Shown here: in pieces, positions 1 through 8,667 of the stretch
Layout of the letters: each line of letters begins with the position of its first letter
Position numbering within the stretch: position 1 is the stretch's first letter
Source: Anaerolineales bacterium UBA2200
GTDB taxonomy: Bacteria > Chloroflexota > Anaerolineae > UBA2200
Reading direction: 5' to 3'
DNA: 34,868 nt
Assembly (NCBI GenBank): GCA_002327925.1
Contig: DCVA01000052.1
Span: 37,517-72,384 of the forward strand
Notes under the pieces: generated by a model
Told to the model about the DNA's origin: nothing
Seen by the model: the letters and a program-made list of their open reading frames with translations, nothing else
Database searches by the model: none
Translations under genes and position numbers: made by a program

Positions 1-1286
1 CCGCACAGGGGGCATGCGGCGCCGGGCAACTGAAGAAGGTCCAGCTTGTCCTTGGTCGCAGCCATGTCCGATTTGAGCTGGGCATTGAGGGTGTCGAGCG
101 TAGCGGCCTCGCTGGTCAGGTCCCGCAGGGCTGCTGAGCCCTGTTCCCTCTGGGCCTGTCGCATGGCAAGACGGTCCAGCTCGGATGATACCTGGGCGAG
201 TTCCAGAGCGGAGGCGTCGCGACCGTCAGTCTGCCTCTGAAGGTCGGCCAACCTCTCTGAAAGAAGGCGGATCTGCAGTTCCACGCTCTGGCGGGCTTCG
301 GCGATTCGCCCTTCGAGGGTGTTCTTCTCTTCACTCAGCTCCAGGAGTTGCGTAAGCTTGTCGGCGTAGCTCCTCTCCTGCTCTCGCGCCTCCACCAACA
401 TGGCGTGAGCCGATTCGATCTCATCGCGCTGGCGAAGAACGGTTTCACTGGCGGCGATTCGTCCTTCCAGTCTTTCGACCTGAGAATCCAGCTCCTCCAG
501 TCGCGCCTCCGTTTCCGAAACACGTTTTGCCAGGTCCAGCGATTGCCTGTGCTGTGCCTGCAGGGTCTGCGTTCGATCCCGAAGAGACTGCAGGGTGGCA
601 TCGGCGACTCTTGCCTCTGCAGCGAGGCGAGCAAGCTCAGCCTGGGCCGCATTCAGCTCGATCACATACTCCGGGCGGTGCGTCAGCTCGCGCTCGATTT
701 CCTCGATCCGTGCGGCTGTCTCGCGCTGGCTCAGCTCCTTCTCCTTGGCGCGCTCCTTCGCCCTCTGTTCATACTCATCATAAATGGAGAGCCCGAGGAT
801 TTCCGCCAGAATGCGCTTGCGCTCGCCCGGAGGCTTAATGGTGAACTCATCGGCGCGGCCCTGCAGAAGGAGTGCGGAATTTATGAAGGTGTCATAGTCA
901 AGGCGCAGGACCTCATTGATGCGAGCCTGGGTATCGCGCAGTGTGGCCGATGTGAGGGGACGAAACCCCTCGCCATCCTTGATCTGGAACTCGAGGGTGC
1001 TCTTGCTGGTGCGCCCCAGTTGACGCTTGCGCAGGACGCGATAGTGCGAGTCGCCCAGTCGAAACTCCAGGTCTACGTCCATCTCTCCCTTGCCGTGGGC
1101 AATGAGGTCGTCGTCGGACCTGGCCCTGGCCCTCCCCCAGAGAGCCCAGGTGATGGCGTCCAGGAGGGCCGATTTTCCGTGCCCATTGTCACCCGCTAGG
1201 CAGGCAAGCTGGATGCCGTGAAAGTCCAGAGTCTGTGGCTCCTGGTAGCACATAAAGTTGTGCAGCTGCAATCTGAGTGGAATCAT
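1..1286 (-). CDS. sbcC: SbcC/Rad50-type exonuclease ATPase, 5' part
   Basis: Partial gene: the reading frame runs off the left edge, leaving 428 codons from the ATG at 1286. The N-terminus has a Rad50-type ATPase head, with Walker A GDNGHGKS at residues 32-39 and the Q-loop context NSALLLQGRADEF near residue 145, followed by a long charged, Glu/Arg-rich coiled coil. The last four visible residues (425-428) are CPLC, the start of the zinc hook that dimerises Rad50/SbcC molecules, so roughly the C-terminal half is missing. The family works with SbcD nuclease on hairpins and broken DNA ends; sbcD is not in the window. A promoter lies just upstream. The ribosome binding site is weak. Confidence 0.9.
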   Translation of the reverse strand, partial: MIPLRLQLHNFMCYQEPQTLDFHGIQLACLAGDNGHGKSALLDAITWALWGRARARSDDDLIAHGKGEMDVDLEFRLGDSHYRVLRKRQLGRTSKSTLEFQIKDGEGFRPLTSATLRDTQARINEVLRLDYDTFINSALLLQGRADEFTIKPPGERKRILAEILGLSIYDEYEQRAKERAKEKELSQRETAARIEEIERELTHRPEYVIELNAAQAELARLAAEARVADATLQSLRDRTQTLQAQHRQSLDLAKRVSETEARLEELDSQVERLEGRIAASETVLRQRDEIESAHAMLVEAREQERSYADKLTQLLELSEEKNTLEGRIAEARQSVELQIRLLSERLADLQRQTDGRDASALELAQVSSELDRLAMRQAQREQGSAALRDLTSEAATLDTLNAQLKSDMAATKDKLDLLQLPGAACPLC

Positions 1287-1324
1287 TCTGGAGGTTCCCC
1301 GCCTCTCACTACCAAGGTCCGGCT

Positions 1325-1354
1325 ATCTTACCATATCGATCAGGGCCACGCCAA
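1325..1354 (-). promoter_or_regulatory. Promoter of the sbcC-like gene
   Basis: On the minus strand, -35 TTGGCG (1349-1354) and -10 TAAGAT (1325-1330) are separated by 18 bp. Transcription would begin near 1318, about 30 nt before the ATG. It is divergent from the rel promoter. Confidence 0.55.
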
Positions 1355-1416
1355 TCGCGCGCGGGGAACCGATTGGCCGGTAATCCGAGCGGCAACGTGT
1401 CCTTTTGTCGGGTGAT

Positions 1417-1445
1417 TTGGAGCGACTGCGGCGCTGCCCTATACT
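1417..1445 (+). promoter_or_regulatory. Promoter of the rel gene
   Basis: The -35 TTGGAG (1417-1422) and -10 TATACT (1440-1445) are 17 bp apart. Transcription would begin near 1452, so the rel mRNA has a very short leader before the GTG at 1464. Confidence 0.6.
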
Positions 1446-1463
1446 TGAAGCAGGCAGGGATAC

Positions 1464-3599
1464 GTGGATCCATTCGAGCAGTTGTTGGATAAGGTGCTCC
1501 AGTATTTGCCAGACGCAGACACGGCGCTGCTGCGGCGTGGGTACGAGGCTGCTCTGGCGGCGCATGCAGGGCAGGCTCGCAAGTCCGGGGAGCCCTATAT
1601 CCATCACCCGCTCGCCGTGGCTGACGCCCTGGCAGACCTGCGCATGGATGTCCCCACGCTCGTCGCTTCTCTGCTGCACGATGTGCCGGAAGACACTGCC
1701 ATTTCCCTGGAAGCGGTTCGCACCCAGTTTGGTGATGAGATCGCCAGGCTCGTGGATGGGGTTACCAAGCTGGAGCGTTTGCGTGATCTCAGCCGTAGCC
1801 AGGAGGGAGGACTGGCCGAAGCTCAGGCGGAGAACATCCGCAAGATCTTCCTCGCAATGGTCGACGATATCCGGGTAATCATGATCAAGCTCGCCGACCG
1901 GCTCCACAACATGCGCACCCTCGATTCGCTTCCCCTGGAGAAACAGACCCGCATAGCCCGCGAGACACTCGATATCTACGCACCGCTTGCCAACAGACTC
2001 GGCATTTGGGAGCTCAAATGGCAACTGGAAGACCTTGCTCTGCTCCACCTTGAGCCGGCAGAGTACCACCGCATCGCCGACCTGCTGGCTGAGAAGCGCA
2101 AGGAGCGCGAGGACTATGTGGAGCGTGTCATCACCGTTCTTCGCCGACGATTGCAGGATGAGGGACTGAAGGCGGAAGTCACGGGGCGCCCCAAACACCT
2201 GTTCTCCATCTTTAGCAAGATGAAGCAGAAAAGCCGCGAGTTCGAGGAGATTTACGATGTGCGCGGAGTGCGCATTCTGGTGGACGAGATACGAGAGTGC
2301 TATGCAGTACTGGGGATCATCCACAGCATGTGGAAGCCGATTCCCGGGCAGTTTGACGATTATGTTGCTATGCCCAAGGACAATCTCTATCAATCCTTGC
2401 ACACAGCGGTTATCGGGCCGGAAGGAAGGCCTCTGGAGGTGCAGATACGTACTCGGAATATGCACTATATCGCCGAGTATGGTATTGCTGCGCACTGGCG
2501 CTACAAGGAGCAGACCAAGCGTGATCTCAATCTGGAGGCGAAAATCGGCTGGCTGCGCCAGGCTTCAGAGTGGCGACAGGAAGTCAAAGACGCTGGCCAA
2601 TTCGTCGAGTCGCTAAAGAGCGACATCTTCCCCGAGCGTGTCTACGTATTTAGCCCCAAGGGGGACATCGTGGATCTTCCCCAGGGAGCGACACCGGTCG
2701 ACTTTGCCTATCACATCCATACAGAGATCGGGCATCGGTGCCGTGGTGCGAAGGTGAATGGTCGTCTGGTGCCCCTGGACTACAGGCTTCACACAGGTGA
2801 ACAGGTAGAGATTCTCACGGCGAAGAGAAGCGGCCCGAGCCTCGACTGGCTGGATCAGGCGCAGGGCTACCTTACTACTGCGCGTGCCAGGGAGAAAGTC
2901 CGGCAGTGGTTCCGGCAGCAGGAGCGTGAGACGAACATTGCCCAGGGCCGCGAGCAGCTGGAGAAGGAGCTACGCCGCCTTGGCCTCGAGCAAAGGCCCT
3001 TTGAGGAAATTGCCCGTCTCTTCAAGTATGACAACGTGGACAATTTCCTGGCGGCGGTTGGTTACGGGGATATAAGTCCCCCTCAGATCGCCACCAAGCT
3101 GGCCGACATCGTAGTGCAAAAGCGGTGGTTGCCAGAGGCGACTCTGCCCTCGCCGTCCATGGTTGGCGTACAGGTCAAGGGAGTAGGTGATCTGCTGACT
3201 CGCCTGGCCAAGTGCTGCTCACCGGTCCCGGGCGATCCCATAATCGGCTATATCACTCGTGGAACCGGAATCACCGTGCATCGTCGGGATTGCTCGAACA
3301 TCAAGGGTCTATCCGATTCGGAACGCCTGATTGATGTTCAGTGGGGATCCACCCGCGAAGTATACCCGGTGGACATTCGGATTGAGGCCTTTGACCGTTC
3401 AGGGCTGTTGCGCGATATTGCCGCAATCGTGACGGACGAGGGCATTAACATGGGTTCCGTGAACGTATCGGTGCACCCGGACAACACAGCTACGTTCCAG
3501 GTGGTCTTGTTGATAACAGGCGTGGAGCAGCTCCGGGATGTGTTTGCGCGCCTGGAGGGACTGCGCGACATCCTGGAGATCCGGCGCGAGAAGGCATAA
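1464..3599 (+). CDS. rel: Bifunctional (p)ppGpp synthetase/hydrolase (Rel)
   Basis: This 711-residue Rel/SpoT-family protein makes and degrades the alarmone (p)ppGpp. The order is canonical. The HD hydrolase domain (about 25-175) keeps HHPLAVAD at 47-54, HD at 72-73 with ED at 76-77, and KLADRLHNM at 142-150. The synthetase domain (about 230-350) keeps GRPKH, YDVRGVRI and the EVQIRT motif at 325-330. A TGS domain (about 393-455, VYVFSPKG), a helical and Cys-containing region (AKCCSPV) and a C-terminal ACT domain follow. Both active sites look intact, so it should be bifunctional. The start is GTG, preceded by GGCAGGGA. It stands alone between a divergent sbcC-like gene and a convergent isomerase gene. 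Confidence 0.95.
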   Translation: MDPFEQLLDKVLQYLPDADTALLRRGYEAALAAHAGQARKSGEPYIHHPLAVADALADLRMDVPTLVASLLHDVPEDTAISLEAVRTQFGDEIARLVDGVTKLERLRDLSRSQEGGLAEAQAENIRKIFLAMVDDIRVIMIKLADRLHNMRTLDSLPLEKQTRIARETLDIYAPLANRLGIWELKWQLEDLALLHLEPAEYHRIADLLAEKRKEREDYVERVITVLRRRLQDEGLKAEVTGRPKHLFSIFSKMKQKSREFEEIYDVRGVRILVDEIRECYAVLGIIHSMWKPIPGQFDDYVAMPKDNLYQSLHTAVIGPEGRPLEVQIRTRNMHYIAEYGIAAHWRYKEQTKRDLNLEAKIGWLRQASEWRQEVKDAGQFVESLKSDIFPERVYVFSPKGDIVDLPQGATPVDFAYHIHTEIGHRCRGAKVNGRLVPLDYRLHTGEQVEILTAKRSGPSLDWLDQAQGYLTTARAREKVRQWFRQQERETNIAQGREQLEKELRRLGLEQRPFEEIARLFKYDNVDNFLAAVGYGDISPPQIATKLADIVVQKRWLPEATLPSPSMVGVQVKGVGDLLTRLAKCCSPVPGDPIIGYITRGTGITVHRRDCSNIKGLSDSERLIDVQWGSTREVYPVDIRIEAFDRSGLLRDIAAIVTDEGINMGSVNVSVHPDNTATFQVVLLITGVEQLRDVFARLEGLRDILEIRREKA

Positions 3600-3630
3600 C
3601 GCCTGCGATCGCTCCATGGCAGAGAACGAA

Positions 3631-3662
3631 GAAGCGGATGGGTGCCAACACCCATCCGCTTC
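3631..3662. terminator. Hairpin between convergent rel and isomerase genes
   Basis: A perfect 14-bp stem (3631-3644 with 3649-3662) closes a CCAA loop. It lies between two convergent genes and can fold on both strands. It lacks a long T-run on either side, so termination efficiency is uncertain. Confidence 0.65.
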
Positions 3663-3712
3663 CGAAATTTCGCTTTGCGTGGGCCGCCTCCGGCAGGGGC
3701 CCTCCCTCCCGG

Positions 3713-4867
3713 CTAGTTGTAGGTGATCTCCGGGACCATGCTTGAACTCCAGTAGCTCTTCACTGCGTCTGACGCTCGTTGTGTTGCCAGCCAGTCCTCC
3801 AACGCGGAGGCCTTCTTTGACTCCAGAGCATCTTCGTCCAGCGCACGATTTGGGTCCCGTTCGATGACATTGATGATGTGGTATCCATAGCTGGTCTGAA
3901 TTGGCTCGCTCGTCTGCCCGGCGTCCAGAGCGAAGGCGGCATCCTCAAACTGGGTAACCATCGCCCCTCGAGCGAACCAACCGAGGTCTCCCCCGGATTC
4001 CTGGCTACCCGTATCTGTCGAGAGCTCCTTGGCCAGAGCGGCGAAATCCTCGCCGGCCTGTAAGCGTTCCAGGGCCTTCTTGGCCTCGTCCTCGGTCGCG
4101 ACGAGGATGTGGCGAGCATGAATCTGCTCTCCGGAGGTGGACACTTCAAGAGCCAGAGCCTCTTGCAGCTTGGTGCTGTAGAGGTTCGACTCGAACAGCC
4201 TGCGGAAAGACTGCTCGCTGAATCCGATATTCTTGCGCAAGGCCGCCGCATAGTTGCTGTAGTTTGTCTCGAACTCGGCGAGAGTCATTGGTGCTTCGGT
4301 GGGCGTCGGCGTAACGGAAGTATCCACCGTTGCGGTGATCGGAATGGGCGTCGGCGTGGGAGGGTTACGATCATAGCCGAACTGCACTTCGATCTCGGCC
4401 TGCAGCTCCTCCGCCGTCACCTGGATGTTCCGCCTGGCTGCTTCCTGGCGTATCAACTCATCGTCAATCATCTCATCAAGAGTATCGAGCGCAACCGAGT
4501 TGCGTTGCGACTGGAGCGACTGCATCTGCTGCTGCATGTACTCCACAAGCCACGTCTGATCCTCATTGGTTGGGTCCAGTGTATCGATCTGGCTCTTGAC
4601 ATTGGCTATCACGTTCATCAGCTCAAAGTCCCGGTACTTGACCAGAGCCTGATAATCGCGCGTGGTGAGAGCCTTGCCGTTCACAGTCGCGACCGGGGCC
4701 GATGGTTTGGCCACGAATTCCTGGTACCAGCCGAAGGCGAGCACCAGGATCACAGCGGCTGCCGTCAGGCCGAGCAGGATGTTGAGAATCCGGCGCTGCT
4801 TCATTTCTTGCTCTTTACGAGAGAGCTGTTTCTTGGTAACTGTCTCTGTAGGTCTGAACTTGGTCAT
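3713..4867 (-). CDS. Membrane-anchored parvulin-type peptidylprolyl isomerase
   Basis: The 384-residue protein has an N-terminal membrane segment after a basic stretch (ILNILLGLTAAAVILVLAF), a SurA-like chaperone region, and a parvulin rotamase domain (about 250-345) with HARHILV, GGDLGWFARG, FALDAGQ and YGYHII motifs. No lipobox is present, so it is probably a signal-anchored folding factor outside the membrane, a PrsA/SurA analogue. A Thr/Pro-rich insert (PPTPTPIPITATVDTSVTP) interrupts the chaperone region. The ATG at 4867 is preferred over an upstream in-frame start (4906) because GAGG sits 7 nt before it and the upstream extension overlaps the terminator of rpsR. Confidence 0.85.
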   Translation of the reverse strand: MTKFRPTETVTKKQLSRKEQEMKQRRILNILLGLTAAAVILVLAFGWYQEFVAKPSAPVATVNGKALTTRDYQALVKYRDFELMNVIANVKSQIDTLDPTNEDQTWLVEYMQQQMQSLQSQRNSVALDTLDEMIDDELIRQEAARRNIQVTAEELQAEIEVQFGYDRNPPTPTPIPITATVDTSVTPTPTEAPMTLAEFETNYSNYAAALRKNIGFSEQSFRRLFESNLYSTKLQEALALEVSTSGEQIHARHILVATEDEAKKALERLQAGEDFAALAKELSTDTGSQESGGDLGWFARGAMVTQFEDAAFALDAGQTSEPIQTSYGYHIINVIERDPNRALDEDALESKKASALEDWLATQRASDAVKSYWSSSMVPEITYN

Positions 4868-4902
4868 TCGTGATCCTCGGCTTCCAGGTACGCCTGTCCA
4901 AC

Positions 4903-4935
4903 TCATCCAGAGAGCAGTTCCTGCTCTCTGGATGA
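4903..4935 (-). terminator. Terminator after rpsF-rpsR
   Basis: A perfect 15-bp stem (4903-4917 with 4921-4935) has a 3-nt loop and lies 14 bp beyond the rpsR stop. The T-tract is poor. It overlaps the leader of the isomerase gene, so readthrough could feed that gene. Confidence 0.65.
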
Positions 4936-4948
4936 AGCCATAATGCAG

Positions 4949-5266
4949 CTAGACCTTGCGCACGTGTTCGGCAGTGTAGGGCAGTAGAGCCAGGTGGCGA
5001 GCGCGCTTGATGGCCAGGGCCACGTCACGCTGGTGGCGGGCACACAGGCCGCTGTGCCGTCTGGTGCCAATCTTTCCGCGCTCTGTTGTATAGTTGTGGA
5101 GCATGTCTACCTTCTTGTAGTCCAGCTCCAGATTCTTGTTCGCGCAGAAAGCGCACTTTCTGCGTGCAGCGGGCGGGCCGTAACCCCGCCTTCCGCCACG
5201 CCGATCATCATCCGAAGAACCGTAGCGCCTTGAGCGCGGTCCGTCTGATCTTCCTTGTGAATCCAT
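4949..5266 (-). CDS. rpsR: Ribosomal protein bS18
   Basis: This 105-residue protein of the small ribosomal subunit has the S18 core (KCAFCANKNLELDYKK, RGKIGTRRHSGLCARHQR). The N-terminus is extended and rich in Arg, Gly and Asp. It is the zinc-binding (C+) form, with a CxxC pair and a further Cys in GLCARHQR. The start has a strong AAGGAGG site. It is 40 bp after rpsF and forms an operon with it; S18 and S6 pair in the 30S platform. The ssb gene often found between them is absent. Confidence 0.96.
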   Translation of the reverse strand: MDSQGRSDGPRSRRYGSSDDDRRGGRRGYGPPAARRKCAFCANKNLELDYKKVDMLHNYTTERGKIGTRRHSGLCARHQRDVALAIKRARHLALLPYTAEHVRKV

Positions 5267-5306
5267 AGCTAAATCAGCCTCCTTGTATCACACTCGAAAC
5301 GCGAGC

Positions 5307-5615
5307 TTATTGCTTCGGCTCCGCTGGTGCAAAATCCTTGCGCACGACCAGATAGCGGATGATGTCTTCCATCAGTTTGATGGATCTCTCAAGAGAGCGC
5401 ACGGCCGAGGGAGGCAACTCCATCTGCACCACGACGTAAAATCCCTCATGGAGCTTTTTGATGGGGTATGCCAACCGTCGCTTACCCCAGGGGTCAAGTT
5501 TGAGAACCTGGCCTTTGAGGTCGCTGATTGTCTGAGTAACCTTGGCAATCAGCGCATTGCGGGGCTCTTCTTCCATATCAGGCTGGACGATGAAGACTAA
5601 TTCGTACCCTGCCAT
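5307..5615 (-). CDS. rpsF: Ribosomal protein bS6
   Basis: The 102-residue bS6 starts MAGYELVFIVQPDMEE, the typical first strand, and contains WGKRRLAYPIKK and YVVVQMELP. The ATG at 5615 has an ideal AAAGGAGGTG site. An upstream in-frame ATG (5729) lies inside the promoter and is excluded. It heads an operon with rpsR. Confidence 0.96.
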   Translation of the reverse strand: MAGYELVFIVQPDMEEEPRNALIAKVTQTISDLKGQVLKLDPWGKRRLAYPIKKLHEGFYVVVQMELPPSAVRSLERSIKLMEDIIRYLVVRKDFAPAEPKQ

Positions 5616-5685
5616 CGCCACACCTCCTTTCCTTGGGATTGCTGCAGGACCGGCCTGTTGGGTGAACAGAGCGGCCTGGAGCGGA

Positions 5686-5708
5686 AAGGTTTGCCATAAG
5701 CGAACCTT
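5686..5708 (-). promoter_or_regulatory. Hairpin in the rpsF leader, possible S6:S18 control site
   Basis: In the roughly 100-nt leader of rpsF, 6-nt arms (5686-5691 and 5703-5708) form a small hairpin, followed on the transcript by a CCG-containing segment. Many bacteria carry an S6:S18-binding motif here. I could not match the consensus fully, so this is only a candidate. Confidence 0.25.
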
Positions 5709-5719
5709 CAAGAGTGGCG

Positions 5720-5748
5720 ATTCTATCACGAATGTCTGGAAAAGCCAA
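5720..5748 (-). promoter_or_regulatory. Promoter of rpsF-rpsR
   Basis: The -35 TTGGCT (5743-5748) and -10 TAGAAT (5720-5725) are spaced 17 bp apart. Transcription would begin near 5713, giving a leader of about 98 nt. Confidence 0.65.
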
Positions 5749-5764
5749 ATTGCCTCACCCGTGA

Positions 5765-5793
5765 TTGGACAAAACTGCGGAAGATACTACAAT
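5765..5793 (+). promoter_or_regulatory. Promoter upstream of the ABC ATPase gene
   Basis: The -35 TTGGAC (5765-5770) and -10 TACAAT (5788-5793) are spaced 17 bp apart. It diverges from the rpsF promoter and lies about 250 bp before the next plus-strand gene. Confidence 0.6.
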
Positions 5794-6050
5794 ACGCTAG
5801 CCCGGATTTTACCAGTCAATCATCACGGTGGAGTTCGGGACCGTGGCGGCCCTTTTCTTATCACGCGATGATGCGCAGAGGAGGTGACAAGCCAAACAAT
5901 ACCCCGATCCGCGCCCCTTGACGGCGCGCCAGGAAGCGGTTTTGGCCTTCGTGCCCATCCCTAGAGGATGACCGAACAGTTCTGTTCCTGGGGCGTTGCG
6001 CCTGCCTTGTGCAAAGGCAGACCTAATATTCTCCGTTGGAGGCATTCACT
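5794..6050 (+). other. Long leader of the ABC ATPase gene
   Basis: About 250 nt separate the promoter from the GTG start. I find no coding sequence or riboswitch class I recognise. A 7-bp hairpin (6002-6008 with 6014-6020) sits 15 nt before the ribosome binding site, and GC-rich inverted segments lie around 5909-5930. Such a leader suggests control of the mRNA, but none can be named. Confidence 0.35.
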
Positions 6051-7151
<1,101 letters not shown>

Positions 7152-7160
7152 TTCGTTGGA

Positions 7161-7198
7161 AAACAAAGGGGGGCGGTTACAACCGCCCCCCTTGTTTT
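7161..7198. terminator. Bidirectional terminator
   Basis: A 10-bp G/C stem (7168-7177 with 7182-7191) is flanked by A-rich and T-rich tracts, giving a good intrinsic terminator on both strands. It ends the ABC ATPase gene and the convergent MATE gene. Confidence 0.9.
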
Positions 7199-8584
7199 CT
7201 AGAGTCTGATCCTTCTCCAGGCCCCGCGGCGGAAGAGAAGATAGAGGACGACTGCTCTGGCCGTCCAGTCCAGCGCCGTGCCCCACCATACCCCGTCAAG
7301 ACCCAGACCGAGATAGACCGCGAAGAAGTACACCACAGGTACGCGGAAGAGCAACGTACCCAGTAGAGTAGCATACATGGGAGTGCGAGTATCACCAGCT
7401 CCGCGCAGGCCACCCGACAGGACCATTTGCACGGCAATGGGCAGTTGCTCCACAGCGCCGATCCGTATGGCACTGCCTGCCAGGGCCACAACCTCCGGGG
7501 TGCTGCCAAATAGCGAGGCCAGGGAGGGCCCGAACAGGGCAAAGATGCCACCTACCATCCCCATCACTACCAGGGCGAAGCGCATCGAAGTGCGGATGCT
7601 TTTTTCGGCCAGATCAGGTCTGCGTGCACCCAGGGACTGGCCAACCAGCGTCGTACTGGCCACGGACAGGCCAAAGCCGGGCATATAGGAGAGGGACTCG
7701 ACGTTCACGGCGATCTGATGGGCAGCCAGGGGGGCTTCACCCAGTCCGGAGACGATGCGCATAAACAGGACAAAACCTGAGCGCGTGACGATGGACTCGC
7801 CCGCTATGGGCAGGCTCAATCTCACCATCTGCCCGATCAGAGTGCGATCCAGGCGCAGCAGGTCGCTCCAGTGAATGCGCAGGAACCGCTTGCCGCTCAT
7901 CACTATGTAGAGGGCGACGACTCCCCCCAACAGACGCGCGGACGCAGTTCCCCAGGCTGCCCCGGCGAGTCCCAACGGGGGCAAGGGCCCAACGCCAAAG
8001 GTCAGGGCCCCGGCCGCGAGTACGTTCCAGACATTCATAATCAACGTGACGGTCATCGGGGTCTGAGTGTCACCAGATCCTCGTAGGATACCGTTGAGCA
8101 CGATCATCGGAAAGCCGAGCAACGAGGTGACCAGTATGATGCGCACGTACTGGATGCCCAGAGAGGTGGCTCGCTCCGAGGCACCCATCAGCGACAACAG
8201 AGGGCCTGCGGCAGGCCACAGTACAAGGATGGCGAGAACGGCAAACAGAACCCCGACCACGATGGCCTGAGCGGCAATTCGCCTGGCCCGCTCTCGCTCT
8301 CCAGCTCCCCAGGCATGAGCTACCAGCGTTGTGGCGGCCACGGCGATACCGGCAAATAGCTGGTTGGCAATGTTCAGGAACATACCGCCCAGGCTCACCG
8401 CCGCCAGGGCTGCCGGATCCCGCAGCCAGCCGATCAGCAGGGTATCGACGATAAAGACCATCGTCGTAAGCAGGTTCTCGCCGATGGCTGGCAGTGCCAG
8501 TCGCGCGACAGCACGCGGGATATCGCCAGAGGTATACTGGAGCCCGCGAGGCGTTGCCGTGTTGTCTTCCATGCTGGTGTTCAT
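7199..8584 (-). CDS. MATE-family multidrug/cation exporter
   Basis: The 461-residue integral membrane protein has about twelve hydrophobic segments in two similar halves, typical of the MATE (NorM/DinF) family that exports organic cations using Na+ or H+. Family features are visible in both halves: an LPAIGENLL opening, GILRGSGDTQTPM in the first and GGLRGAGDTRTPMY in the second. The ATG at 8584 is favoured because the promoter's predicted transcription start is near 8622, which leaves no room for a ribosome binding site before the upstream TTG (8620). The substrate cannot be read from the sequence. The gene stands alone. Confidence 0.9.
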   Translation of the reverse strand: MNTSMEDNTATPRGLQYTSGDIPRAVARLALPAIGENLLTTMVFIVDTLLIGWLRDPAALAAVSLGGMFLNIANQLFAGIAVAATTLVAHAWGAGERERARRIAAQAIVVGVLFAVLAILVLWPAAGPLLSLMGASERATSLGIQYVRIILVTSLLGFPMIVLNGILRGSGDTQTPMTVTLIMNVWNVLAAGALTFGVGPLPPLGLAGAAWGTASARLLGGVVALYIVMSGKRFLRIHWSDLLRLDRTLIGQMVRLSLPIAGESIVTRSGFVLFMRIVSGLGEAPLAAHQIAVNVESLSYMPGFGLSVASTTLVGQSLGARRPDLAEKSIRTSMRFALVVMGMVGGIFALFGPSLASLFGSTPEVVALAGSAIRIGAVEQLPIAVQMVLSGGLRGAGDTRTPMYATLLGTLLFRVPVVYFFAVYLGLGLDGVWWGTALDWTARAVVLYLLFRRGAWRRIRL

Positions 8585-8628
8585 GTCCGTAGACCGTCCG
8601 TGCTCTGTCGGGAACGACAAACCCGGCT

Positions 8629-8657
8629 ATCATAGCACGCAACACCGGCCATCGCAA
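8629..8657 (-). promoter_or_regulatory. Promoter of the MATE gene
   Basis: The -35 TTGCGA (8652-8657) and -10 TATGAT (8629-8634) are spaced 17 bp apart, just after the stop of the upstream gene. Confidence 0.6.
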
Positions 8658-8667
8658 GGAGAAGAGG

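Noticed and set aside
348..1199. Plus-strand open frame of 283 codons
   Set aside because: Antisense to the sbcC-like gene, whose ATPase and zinc-hook motifs are unmistakable.
1323..2495. Minus-strand open frame of 390 codons opposite rel
   Set aside because: It lies wholly opposite the rel gene and its promoter, shows no family motif, and results from codon bias of the real gene.
5809..6045. Minus-strand frame of 78 codons in the ABC ATPase leader
   Set aside because: No ribosome binding site, no similarity I recognise, and it overlaps a probable promoter leader.
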